A DNA stretch of 64,000 nucleotides, taken from NCBI GenBank assembly GCA_900660155.1, contig CABFPE010000210.1, forward strand, positions 561,866 to 625,865, written 5' to 3'. The notes under the pieces were generated by a model. The model was not told the DNA's origin and did no database searches. It worked only from the letters and a program-made list of their open reading frames with translations. This DNA comes from Hofstenia miamia (Eukaryota; Xenacoelomorpha; Acoela; Hofsteniidae). Below are positions 34,980 to 46,790 of this stretch, piece after piece (within the stretch, counting starts at the first letter, position 1; each line of letters begins with the position of its first letter). A program made the translations under genes and the position numbers.

Positions 34980-36235
34980 CTTTGTAAAACGCCTTACATT
35001 TCAATTAATACAAAATATTTATTGCATAAGTTGGTTCACACATTTACAATTTTTTAACTAACAACTGAGTGAGAAACTATGAATCATGCACTGATTTTCG
35101 TTTTGTTGCAGAGATACATTATTGCTTTGTATGTGTTTTACAACATTTCTTAGTGGTTTCTAGCTCTCAAATTGTTTTGTGAAATGCCTTGTTAACAATT
35201 AATACAAAATATTTAGTATGAAGAATCATCTGTCTTTACATTGAGCTGTGTAGTTTATTATTTATTATCAGAGTACATGAACTATGTGTTTTACAATAGC
35301 ATTCACTACTTTTAATTTTAGCAGACTGCTATGGAATCAGTGAAATGTTTTTGCCTTTTTGTTCAAGTTTACACGTCACATGCAGTTTTTTCAATGAAGT
35401 AGGTAGAGTTTAAACCATGTTTTGAGTTGATTTAAGAAGGTTTCACTTTCAAAAGGACTTGTTTATCACTATATAATGAAAAAGAATGTTATGATAGGTC
35501 AAAGATTGAAGGCAATACATTTTGGTTTTAAATACATCTATACACAAAATAACAAGGTATGTTGACATATAATTGCTTGATAACCTATCCATATTATAAT
35601 TTTTCACATTTAATGTAGTACATTTTTTAAATTTCAATTTTAAACTAAATTATACACACTGATTTTTGCTACATTTAATATTTTGTTTAATCATATACAG
35701 TTTAAATTTTTCTATTTCTGTGTATATCATGTGTCTCCATTTTTTGCGTGTTAGTAATAAAATATTTACAAAACATTAGGATGTTTAGAATGGTGAACAC
35801 ATTACAGGGTTTACAAATTTAATGAATGGAGATGATATCTATGGAAAAAATCGTCAACTTATATATTTTTTAAAAACAAACACAAAGTTTCAAATAATTC
35901 CCATTTCTTCCCTGGTGTTATATATTTTATTTTATGTGTATTGTATTTTATTTTGCCTTCTTGATTGTATTTTTGTTACCATTGCATTAGTAATTGTAAT
36001 TTTTCTCAGGTGTTTTATTTTATTATTCCATGAGAGTGTGTGTGTGTCTATTGTAATTTTTTACAATTAATGCATTAAGGAGGTGCTGAGTCAACCCATT
36101 GAACATTGCATAGAGAAAAATTTTTGATGTGTGAAATTATCATCACATGTTACTTTGCCTCATAACGTAAAAAAGTTAGTGGAAATTGTCATCTTGACAG
36201 CATGGAGTAGGTTATATGCCTATATACATTCTTTT
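34980..36235 (-). repeat. Right inverted arm of the second Polinton copy
   Basis: Reverse complement of 31270-32300 and of about 39886-41150. The match ends at TATATGCCTATATA near 36228. The terminal boxes found outside the left arm are not present next to it, so this arm is not at a true element end. Confidence 0.75.
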
Positions 36236-36989
36236 TATTATCTCTATTTTCATCATACATTATTTAACAAATAATGCCTTACACTCTGTAAGTGGCTTAA
36301 ACATTTTTAAGCTAAAGCAAATTATTATTGGTGTTTTAAATAAACCAGTTTTAGCAGATGAGAGAGAAAAACAGAGTGTACACATTTCTCTGACATTGTG
36401 AACACACTCTCTGTGTTTCCTATGGAGAATTCTATTTGAGAAATGGAGAGTCAACTTCTTGTGCATTAGAGTGTTTTTGACATGTGGAATTAGCTTTGTT
36501 TGTTACTTTGCATCAAGCATAAAAGACCAGTGCAAATTATTGACTAGGGAACACTTAACACATCAGAGATTTGAATGCTCTGCCTGGATTGAATTGCACT
36601 CAGCATATTATGCATGATGGGAAAAGCAGACATCGAATTATGCATGCTGTTACCTATCACTCTGTCATTCTCTTTCTTCCAATTTTAACATCATGCAGAA
36701 ACAGTTGAATAAAATGAATATATGTTTTGAAGTTGGTTTTAACATTGAAGTGAACCTGGTTAACCATTTTGAAAAAGAACTTGGTATGTAATGTAATTGT
36801 TTATTCAGTTAAACTCTGATAAAATATTTTCACTACCCAGCATATGTTTTTTTGGAGTAACCAAATTTTATGCATTAATATATATTTGTTGATGTATTAT
36901 CTCTTTACATCATACATGTAAATTATATATACGTTTGATTAAAACTAAATTATGAACAATTAAAAGTTAAAATGTTTTAATCACTTTTG

Positions 36990-37850
36990 CAATTGACAGA
37001 ATTGACTAACGAGTATTATTTAGACACAATAATTTTTTTAACTAACAATGTGAATTGTAAGTGTAGAATTAATAAAACTTAAATTGATTGTAGATGTTTT
37101 GCTATTGAATTTGTATCCCACTACACACATTTTCAAGTTTATATGTTTATAGCAAGTGCATATTTCATTTTATCTCTTTACATCATGCATGATTAAACTA
37201 AATTATATATGTTTTTGGTTTGGGGATATATTTACATTTAGTTTTTGTTTTTCCCACACACACTTTTTTGATTAAAACTAAAGTACAAATGTTATTTAAA
37301 ATTTAAATTTTTTTAATCACTTTAATTAGTCACTTTTGTTTCATTGCTACAATTGACTTACTAGAATTATTTTGACTATAATTTTTTAACTAGTGTTGTG
37401 AATTATGCACTTATGCTTTTGTTTCATTGCTACAATTGACTTGCTAGAATTATTTTGACAATAATTTTTTTAACTAATGTTGTGAATTACAAACTTACAT
37501 TGATTGTAGACATTTTACTATTGAATTTAACATATCTCCCACTACACACATTTTCAAGTTTATACATCAAGAACAAGAGCAGGGTGCATATCATGGAATT
37601 GTGTGATACAAAACAATTNTGTTGCAAATTATGCACTTATGCTTATGTTTCATTGCTACAATTGACTTACTAGAATTATTTTGACAATAATTTTTTTAAC
37701 TAATGTTGTGAATTACAAACTTAAATTGATTGTAGAAGTTTTGCTATTGAATTTAACGTATCTCCCACTATACACACTTTCAAGTTTATATGTTTAGAAC
37801 AAGAGCGGGGTGCATATCATGGAATTGTGTGATACAAAACAATTGAAAAG
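36990..37850. repeat. Diverged tandem array (units of about 225 bp)
   Basis: A block containing ATTGCTACAATTGACTTACT, TTTTTTTAACTAATGTTGTG and TATCTCCCACTACACACA recurs at about 37000, 37420 and 37650, with partial copies between. The N at 37619 lies at a unit boundary. Units differ at several positions, so this is a genuine array and not only an assembly overlap. Confidence 0.65.
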
Positions 37851-38267
37851 TGGAACATTGTGTGATGAATACAATCATGTAAATCAAATGAAGTTGAACA
37901 ATGTGGAAAAGTCGATAAAAGCAGTAAAATTCGGAAAATCCATGTACAGTGTATGCAGCCATATAACATTATAAAGAGCAAGTAAAAGTGAAAAAACATG
38001 GAAAAGTCGATGAATCCATATAACATTATAAAAACAAGTAAGAGAGAAAAAACATGGAAAAGTTGATAAAAGATGAATCAGTCACCAAATGTGTACAACC
38101 TGAAAAAATCATATAAACCAAAAGGGGGTGTAAAGAAAAGTTAGCCATATAAAAGTTGGTAAAAGATGTAACAATCTGCAAATGTGTATAATTATATTGT
38201 ATTTTTGAAAAATGCATGTGTGTCTATAAATTATATTAATAAATAACATTATGTGAAAGTAAAACTA

Positions 38268-38464
38268 AAAAAGTAAGTTAATGTGGGAAAGTAAAACTAA
38301 AAAAAAGTAAGTTAATGTGGGAAAGTAACGCTAAAAAATTTAAGTTAATGTGGGAAAGTAAAACTAAAAAAATGTAAGGTAATGTGTGAAAGTAAAAAAA
38401 ATGTAAACTAAATTCATGTGTGATGTTAATAAAAAACTGTAAAGTAAAAAATGTGAACTAAATT
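38268..38464. repeat. About 33-bp tandem repeats near a Polinton end
   Basis: Four to five copies of a unit like GTTAATGTGGGAAAGTAAAA, then GTAAACTAAATTCATGTG twice. Closely similar sequence occurs at 664-715 just inside the Polinton end at 865, in the same orientation. Confidence 0.75.
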
Positions 38465-38474
38465 CATGTGTGAT

Positions 38475-39474
38475 NNNNNNNNNNNNNNNNNNNNNNNNNN
38501 NNNNNNNNNNNNNNNNNNNNNNNNNNNNNNNNNNNNNNNNNNNNNNNNNNNNNNNNNNNNNNNNNNNNNNNNNNNNNNNNNNNNNNNNNNNNNNNNNNNN
38601 NNNNNNNNNNNNNNNNNNNNNNNNNNNNNNNNNNNNNNNNNNNNNNNNNNNNNNNNNNNNNNNNNNNNNNNNNNNNNNNNNNNNNNNNNNNNNNNNNNNN
38701 NNNNNNNNNNNNNNNNNNNNNNNNNNNNNNNNNNNNNNNNNNNNNNNNNNNNNNNNNNNNNNNNNNNNNNNNNNNNNNNNNNNNNNNNNNNNNNNNNNNN
38801 NNNNNNNNNNNNNNNNNNNNNNNNNNNNNNNNNNNNNNNNNNNNNNNNNNNNNNNNNNNNNNNNNNNNNNNNNNNNNNNNNNNNNNNNNNNNNNNNNNNN
38901 NNNNNNNNNNNNNNNNNNNNNNNNNNNNNNNNNNNNNNNNNNNNNNNNNNNNNNNNNNNNNNNNNNNNNNNNNNNNNNNNNNNNNNNNNNNNNNNNNNNN
39001 NNNNNNNNNNNNNNNNNNNNNNNNNNNNNNNNNNNNNNNNNNNNNNNNNNNNNNNNNNNNNNNNNNNNNNNNNNNNNNNNNNNNNNNNNNNNNNNNNNNN
39101 NNNNNNNNNNNNNNNNNNNNNNNNNNNNNNNNNNNNNNNNNNNNNNNNNNNNNNNNNNNNNNNNNNNNNNNNNNNNNNNNNNNNNNNNNNNNNNNNNNNN
39201 NNNNNNNNNNNNNNNNNNNNNNNNNNNNNNNNNNNNNNNNNNNNNNNNNNNNNNNNNNNNNNNNNNNNNNNNNNNNNNNNNNNNNNNNNNNNNNNNNNNN
39301 NNNNNNNNNNNNNNNNNNNNNNNNNNNNNNNNNNNNNNNNNNNNNNNNNNNNNNNNNNNNNNNNNNNNNNNNNNNNNNNNNNNNNNNNNNNNNNNNNNNN
39401 NNNNNNNNNNNNNNNNNNNNNNNNNNNNNNNNNNNNNNNNNNNNNNNNNNNNNNNNNNNNNNNNNNNNNNNNNN
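38475..39474. other. Assembly gap, exactly 1000 N
   Basis: A round-number run of N, typical of a scaffold gap of estimated or unknown size. Open frames across it are meaningless. Confidence 1.
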
Positions 39475-39695
39475 GAGTGAGATAAGGGATCTCAGATTAT
39501 ATCTTGATTCTGAACTGTCAATGGATATTCATATTTCTAAAATAGTTAGGTATTTGAACTTGTTGCTAAGATATCTATATTACATACAAAAGAATTTAAA
39601 TACTGAATTACTTGCAAACATTATGTGATCATTAATTCTATCTAAATTAGACTTTATGAATGGCTGTCTATATGGTGAAACAAACAAGGCACTAT
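39475..39695 (+). mobile_element. Second copy of the LINE RT remnant
   Basis: Identical by eye to 30859-31079 (offset 8616) and again followed directly by a Polinton AGTAGT end. Same-site insertion twice is improbable, so flank and element end were duplicated together, or the same locus was assembled twice. Confidence 0.8.
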
Positions 39696-41243
39696 AGTAG
39701 TGTAATAGGGGCAGGCTTGAACACACAACTTTGCTTCTGATTGGTCGAGAGCTCATGACGTCACATTTCATGTGACAGACCATGAATATTGGTGAAGGTG
39801 ATTTAATTAGTGAGTCATCAGTTTTTTTGACAGCTACTAATGTGTTTTTGATAAGTGCTAATTGATTTGCAATACTTTTTTAATTATATAGGCATATAAC
39901 CCACTCCATGCTGTCAAGATGGCAATTTCCACTAACTTTTTTACTTTATGAGGCAAAGTAACATGTGATGATAATTTCACACATCAAAAATTTTTTTCTA
40001 TGCAATGTTTGATGGGTTGACTCAGCACCTCCTTAATGCATTAATTGTAAAAAATTACAATACATGCACACACTTTCATGTAATAATAAAATACAAAATT
40101 ATAATGCTGATAGAAGTAATAATTCCCTTTACTCATAAAACACCCAAGAATAATTACAATTACTAATGTGATGATAATAAAAAACAATCAAGAATGCAAA
40201 ATAAAAATGCAATACACATAAAATGAAATATATAACAACAGAGAAGAAATGCGAATTATTTGAAACTTTGTGTTTGTTTTTAAAAAATATATAAGTTGAT
40301 GATTTTTTCAATAGATATCATCTCCATTCATTAAATTTGTAAGCCCTGTAATGCATTCACCATTCTAAACATGTTAATGTTTTGTAAATATTTTATTATG
40401 CACATGCAAAAAATACAGATGTATGATATACACACTAATAGAAAAATTTAAACTGTATACAATTAAACAAAATATTAAATGTAGTGAAAATTGGTGTGTA
40501 TAATTTAGTTTAAAATGGAAATTTTAAAAAACATACTCAATTAAATGCAAAATATTATAATATGCATAGGTTATCAAACAATTATATGTCAACATACCTT
40601 GTTATTTTGTGTGTAGATGTCTTTGAAACCAAAAAGTAATGTCTTCAATCCTTGACCTATCACCAATTGTTCTTTATCATTATATAGTGATAAACAAGTC
40701 TTTTTGAAAGTGAAACCATCTTAAATCAACTTGAAACATGTTTTAAACTCTACCTACTTCGTTGAAAAAACTGAGTATGATGTGTAAACTTGAACAAAAA
40801 GGCGAAAATGTTTCACTGATTCAATAGCAGTCTTCTAAAATTAATAGTAGTGAATGCTATTGTAAAAAACATAGTTCATGTACTCTGATATGAAATAAGA
40901 AACTACACAGCTCAATGTAAGGGAGGATGAATCTTCATACTAAATAATTTGCATTAATCATTAACAAGCAAAAATCAGCACATAATTCATAGTTTCTCAC
41001 TTGGTTGTTAGTTAAAAAATTGTAAATACATGAACCAACTTATACAATAAATATTTAGTATTAATTGAAAGTAAGGCGTTTTACAAAGAATTCGAGTTCT
41101 AAAACACTTATTTGGTTAAAACAGGTATTACTAATATTAAATATTACCATATATGGATATTTTTAAAAAAGGCAAAATTAGCCAATCACAGAAACTCTAT
41201 GTTTATAAATTTTATGTATATTTTAAAATGACTATTTGCATTT

Positions 41244-41663
41244 TTGGAGATTACAACTAACATATTTCTTGAAGGCAGCTTCTTCAATAGCATTTTACAG
41301 AATTTTTCAGCAATCAAACACAAGATGTGTGTTTTGCAAAATATTGAAAAGCTTGTGAATTATGAAGATATACCACTCCCAAACAATAAAATGTTGCATG
41401 TTCTGTTTCAACCTTTGCAGGGACAGTGTATATGTGATGCATGTTTTGGATGGACTCTGCATATAGATGTAGATACCTCATACATTTGCCACAGTACAAA
41501 TTTTAAAAAATAACATTGATATACTCTATGCAGATGGTTTCCCAATAGAGATTGCAATCCAGAAAATTTTCATGCTTTTTGATGGAGAAATCAAAGACAA
41601 TAGATTTAATATTTTTCTTGATCATGGACATTCCTTAGAGTACTGTATATTAACCTGTGAATA
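41244..41663 (+). pseudogene. Copy of the unassigned conserved Polinton ORF
   Basis: Homologous to 34884-34360 on the opposite strand. Both the early part (EGSFFNSILQNFSAI) and the last part before the stop are recognisable. Family unknown. Fossil copy, broken. Confidence 0.5.
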
Positions 41664-42399
41664 AATGTTTCTAGATGTATTTTTCTTAATCTCACAACCA
41701 TGAATACAGTTACTATAATACAGTAATAAAATAATGAAGAAAAGGCATAATTGATCTTTCAATTTTCACTCTTCTACATGAAGGCGGTGTTTGATATAAA
41801 AATATAGTCATAGATGTATATATATTGCTGGACAAGACATTGAAATTTTGCTAGTTGAATAAGTTACATGGAGGAGAATTCCACATTTCAAAACATAAAA
41901 ACAGGTTACCATAGTAAATAAAAAACCAACTTTCACAAATAAACTCTCCAAAAAGACTGATTATTCATTAAAAACATTATTCTAGTTAAAATGTTACAAT
42001 TTTCCCCACTTCCACCTGATATCAAGCATTGTTGAAACTATGTGCATACTTTTAATATTGAAGTAAATTAAATTACACTTGCCTGCTAATTGTTAAGATC
42101 TTTACCACACACTTATGTAAATTCTAGTTGATGATTGGATCAAATGAATTAAGTTATTTTTGATTGGTTTATATGCTAAAAGTTTGTAATAAATAACTGG
42201 TGTTTGAGCACTTTTTTCAATTTTAAATTTGGCAATGACTCCAAAAGCTAGCAAAACACATGCTAAAAAATCTGCAAAAGTTGGGAAGAGTAAAAAAACG
42301 TTCTCTCACAACCCCAAAAAATTTTTTAAAGCTGATATTACTAAAGATGGTGTATCTTTATGAAGAGCATTTTGATTTTCTGATGGCTCCTCATAAAAT

Positions 42400-44515
42400 G
42401 AATGTTCAGGACAAGCACCTGTCACCATACCAACTGGAAATAAAAAATAAATTTAAAATAACATTAGCACCCATACCCAAACTTGTGCAAACATTTTACA
42501 AAAAAGAAAATTACTTGTGCATTATGAAATCTTGAAATTCTATGTTGACCATGGTTTGAAAATCACAAAATTCCATAAAGCTCTTGAATTTAGACAAACT
42601 CCATTTTTAAAATCATATATTGATTTAAACACCAACAAATGCAAAGCAGCATGAAATGATTTTGAGAAGGCATTCTATAAGTTAATGTTGAATGCTTTGT
42701 TTGGAAAGTGCATGGAAAATATAAGAAAACAGGTAAATATAAAGTTTGCACACAATCTGGAATCCATGGAAAAGTTAATTAAAAAACCCTAATTTAAATC
42801 ATATAACATTGTCAGCAAAGATTTGGTTCAGGTTATGCTCAGACAAAAGGATATTGAATGGAACTGCCCCAATTATCTTGTGTTGGATATACTAGNATAA
42901 GAAACTACACAGCTCAATGTAAGGGAGGATGAATCTTCATACTAAATAATTTGCATTAATCATTAACAAGCAAAAATCAGCACATAATTCATAGTTTCTC
43001 ACTTGGTTGTTAGTTAAAAAATTGTAAATACATGAACCAACTTATACAATAAATATTTAGTATTAATTGAAAGTAAGGCGTTTTACAAAGAATTCGAGTT
43101 CTAAAACACTTATTTGGTTAAAACAGGTATTACTAAATATTAAATATTACCATATATGGAAATTTTTAAAAGAGCAAAATTAGCCAATCACAGAAACTCT
43201 ATGTTTATAAATTTTACGGATATTTTAAAATGACTATTTGCATTTTTGGAGATTACAACTAACATATTTCTTGAAGGCAGCTTCTTCAATAGCATTTTAC
43301 AGAATTTTTCAGCAATCAAACACAAGATGTGTGTTTTGCAAAATATTGAAAAGCTTGTGAATTATGAAGATATACCACTCCCAAACAATAAAATGTTGCA
43401 TGTTCTGTTTCAACCTTTGCAGGGACAGTGTATATGTGATGCATGTTTTGGATGGACTCTGCATATAGATGTAGATACCTCATACATTTGCCACAGTACA
43501 AATTTTAAAAAATAACATTGATATACTCTATGCAGATGGTTTCCCAATAGAGATTGCAATCCAGAAAATTTTCATGCTTTTTGATGGAGAAATCAAAGAC
43601 AATAGATTTAATATTTTTCTTGATCATGGACATTCCTTAGAGTACTGTATATTAACCTGTGAATAAATGTTTCTAGATGTATTTTTCTTAATCTCACAAC
43701 CATGAATACAGTTACTATAATACAGTANGAAGGCATTCTATAAGTTAATGTTGAATGCTTTGTTTGGAAAGTGCATGGAAAATATAAGAAAACAGGTAAA
43801 TATAAAGTTTGCACACAATCTGGAATCCATGGAAAAGTTAATTAAAAAACCCTAATTTAAATCATATAACATTGTCAGCAAAGATTTGGTTCAGGTTATG
43901 CTCAGACAAAAGGATATTGAATGGAACTGCCCCAATTATCTTGTGTTGGATATACTAGATCTATCCAAGTTGTTAATGTTCAAATTCCATTATGAGGTTA
44001 TGAAACCATATTTTAAGAACAGAATTACATTATTGTGTTCCAACACGGACTTGTTACTCTATAAAATTAAGACTGAAAATTTGTACACAGAGCTAGGGTT
44101 GATCTCACATCACTTTGACTTTTCAAATTATCCAATATCATCACCCTTATACTCTGATGTGAATAAAAAGGGTGTACCTTAAAGTCAAGGACAAATTGGC
44201 CAGGGTGTATTAAACCATGTAGTTGCAATTAAACTGAAACTATATTCTGTTGAATATACAAGTGAAAGCCATGAGATATTGGAGAAGTCCAGTGCAAAAG
44301 GTGTAACCTGAACAGTTAAGCAGACAATGAATTTTGATCTGTTCAAGAATATTCTCTTGTAAGAAAGTGTATTGCAAAAAAACATGGCTGGGATCTGGTC
44401 ACACATCCATTCAATTAGTATGGAAACGTCAAACTGTATGGCATTGTTGTGCTATGACAATAAATGCTATCTTTTAAATTCCATAGAAACACTGCCATAT
44501 GGACATAAAGGTAAT
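42400..44515 (+). pseudogene. Polinton protein-primed DNA polymerase B remnant
   Basis: Recognisable blocks in order: YKKENYL with the following HYE region, [20 protein letters not shown] (family pattern NDFEKDFFKLMNNxVFGKTM), LDILDLSKLLMFKFHYEVMK (family: CILDLSKLLMYDFHY), HFDFSNYPISSPLYS, and a C-terminal SIETLPYGHKG (family: TLAYGHxxI). These identify the B-family, protein-primed polymerase of Polintons and adintoviruses. The middle is interrupted by a duplicated segment between single-N joints. Fossil, broken. Confidence 0.8.
42897..43727. repeat. Near-identical duplicate of 40895-41725 between two single-N joints
   Basis: Offset 2002, only a handful of differences. After the second N, sequence 42666-42895 is repeated as 43729-43958 and then continues. 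This A-B-N-A-N-B pattern is typical of misplaced or allelic contigs. Confidence 0.85.
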
Positions 44516-44599
44516 AACAATTTACATGTTTATAATGTTAAACTCTTGTTTAGATATCAAAATGATTAATTCACCATCTACCAGTTCTACACTAATGTA

Positions 44600-46170
44600 G
44601 AATCATGGGCTGGCAGGGTAATTTAAGTAGAAAACTAATTGACTCTGCAGAAGGTTTTAGGTAGTGTTCATACAAGAGACAGCCATGATTCCAGAGGTTA
44701 GAATAGCAAAGAATTCATAGATATAACATCAGTAATTCATTCAAGTAAGTATTTAATTTAGGTACAATCCAAGATGACTAATTCGTATGGCTTCCAGCTG
44801 AAGTAAAGTATCCAAAGTGAATGAAAGGAAAGTGCTTAACCTTAGTGACTGGTGCTACCCTACTTGTCTCACTTCCATCTCATGTTGAAAAATATGGCAT
44901 CTCATTTTCATTGTTATCTCTCATCTCACTAGTTAATAGTCTGTAATTGCTGGACATTTGCATTTGCCAATGGCATAGTATCATCACAGTGTTGTAATTT
45001 ATAAGTGCATGTATGTGTTGAACTTCAAACAAGAGGTTTATTATTACCCTATACCTAACCATATGCATAACCTAAATGGTCCACAATTGGGGCTGAATAG
45101 TCTGAAAGACCTCCAGGAGCTATATGTTGCCCTGTACTTGAGAAAGCACTCCCAAATTATTGCTGAACTTAAGCAATTATTTTCATTTCAAAAAATAATA
45201 AAAGGTAAATATGAAGGTAATCAGTAGTTGAAGCTAGATAAAATCTATTTACCTTTCTCAACATGTTCTCTCAGTTTTATACAAAAATGAGTTCATTACC
45301 TGCCTTTGTTTACACTTGAATTGTTAATGTAATTTAATCATGCTAGACAATTTGTGACGTCACACTGACATAAATACAAAAATTAAAATAAATGCTCAAT
45401 AATATTTCACAAAATTTTCCCTGAGTGACTCTACACTAATTGATGATGGAGTAAAATTCCTGTGCCTAGGTATATGGAAAATTATATTGTGTGTGTTATT
45501 AATTAGTGCTTAGATTCTAATACCTAGTAATTCCCATTCCTTCTCCCTCACATGTTGTACCTGTTCAAGTCTTTGTATATGGTAATTTATTTTTAAAAAA
45601 TTAAAATATTAAGTTTTACATTTAGATGTTTCCAATGTCTTACCTTTGTTGTTTTTACATAATTGCTCCCTCATGCTCCCTCCACCATGTTCAATGTGAA
45701 TTTTTTAAATTTCCATATGTATGTTTTTGTCAACAATGTTACAATTTAATTCCATTTTTAGACAATTCTCTGAATAATTGATTGCCCAACATACAAAGTT
45801 TGCTTCATTCCCCATGTCTGTGCAAAATTGTTAAATTTCCATGCATATGTTTTTGTAAACAATGTTACAAATTAATGTCTTGTTTAGCCAATTCCTCATA
45901 TAATTGATTATCCCACATACAATGTTTCCTCCATTCTCCATTTCCATATGAGTTTCAGCATCAATTAAGACAATAACATATTAAGACATTTAATAAATGC
46001 AGGAACCAAATATAGATTAGTAAACAAAATATATACAAATAATAATATAAAAATTGTTTAGTGTCATTTAAAGTGGAAAGCACTCTGTTGACAAAACACC
46101 TTTTGAACATTGCAGTTTTGCATATTAGCAAATTGTATAGTTTATTTTGACATTTTCATAGTTTCAAGTT
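44600..46170. other. Non-coding stretch, possibly Polinton remains
   Basis: Follows the polymerase remnant. An open frame at 45009-45227 (72 codons, YYYPIPNHMHNLNGPQLGLN) has no family I recognise. No element end is found. Confidence 0.4.
45700..45960. repeat. About 126-bp tandem repeat, two copies
   Basis: TTAAATTTCCATATGTATG at about 45706 and TTAAATTTCCATGCATATG at about 45832. Each is followed by CAATGTTACAA, an AATTGATT block and a CCAACATACAA or CCCACATACAA block. Confidence 0.75.
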
Positions 46171-46790
46171 TTCTGTTCTTTAAAAAACTGGCATATAATG
46201 GATGGTCAGGTGTCATTCAATATCAGCTTTGTGATTTATGTCACATATTATACAATTGGTTTGAAAAATTTCTGTCATTGAATTTTTTGGAAAGATATTT
46301 AAATTATTTAGAATAGTGTCATCACTACCATAAGTTGGTTGGCAGAATCTAAGCTTGCTACGTATTAGGGCATTGAATACTTTATTTCTTTCAATTATAT
46401 TACATTTACTTTTTATATCTTCAAGCAAGAATTTTTTGAATTAAAGTATGAAATTAATTGTTTACCATATTCTGAAAATTTAAAGTTTTCTTGGAAAATG
46501 ATACCCAGTATCTTATGAGATTTAACTTCTGTGATATCACTAACTTGTAAGCATGAACATGGTAATGAAGATTTTAGTAAGTAGCAGAAAATTTTAGACT
46601 TTTTCATGTTTAGTTTTAATTTATAACCATTTGCCTAATTGCAGATATTTAGAACTTCATTTCTTAGTTGTTCACATTGATTATTATTTAGAATATTATG
46701 ACAAACTGAATATATTGTTGAATCATCAGAATATTTCAATATATAGTAAAAAAATCATAAATTTTTTAACTTTTGTAATACACTAAGAGA
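46170..46790 (-). mobile_element. LINE reverse-transcriptase remnant (YSDD region)
   Basis: The minus-strand translation shows LKYSDDSTIYSVCHNIL, the RT catalytic motif C with its usual context. It is followed by NGYKLKLNMKKSKIF and KSHKILGIIFQENFKF, matching the LNxxKTxxxxF and VKxLGIxIDxxLxF regions. Stops and frame changes follow. CR1/Jockey-like, truncated at both ends. Confidence 0.7.

Larger units (their letters stand above)
31080..38474. mobile_element. Polinton/Maverick fossil, second copy (rearranged)
   Basis: The left end AGTAGTGTAATAGGGG at 31080 is followed by CTGATTGGTCGAGAG, GACGTCA and ATATTGG boxes in the same order as the Polinton end at 865. At its right side the repeats at 38268-38460 match those just inside the 865 end, so the right terminus should lie in the N gap. 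The interior holds two large inverted arms (31270-32300 and 34980-36235) and three open frames, with a tandem array near the right. No polymerase or integrase is seen. It is broken or a deleted derivative, about 7.5 kb. Copy-to-copy divergence is modest, suggesting moderate age. Confidence 0.55.
39696..44600 (+). mobile_element. Polinton/Maverick fossil, third copy (with polymerase)
   Basis: Starts with the same AGTAGTGTAATAGGGG end as 31080; the two are identical by eye for about 220 bp inside the end and then diverge. Parts in order: end boxes, arm (39886-41100), unassigned ORF (41244-41660), a short lysine-rich ORF start (42237), then a protein-primed DNA polymerase B remnant. Two single-N joints and an internal duplicated segment (42897-43727) are probably assembly artefacts. 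The right end is not recognised. Broken in many places. Confidence 0.6.

Noticed and set aside
36990-37850. CRISPR-like array
   Set aside because: Units are long, diverged and adjacent without unique spacers, in a eukaryotic transposon region.
38466-39485. Two open frames of more than 330 codons
   Set aside because: They are almost entirely N from the scaffold gap.
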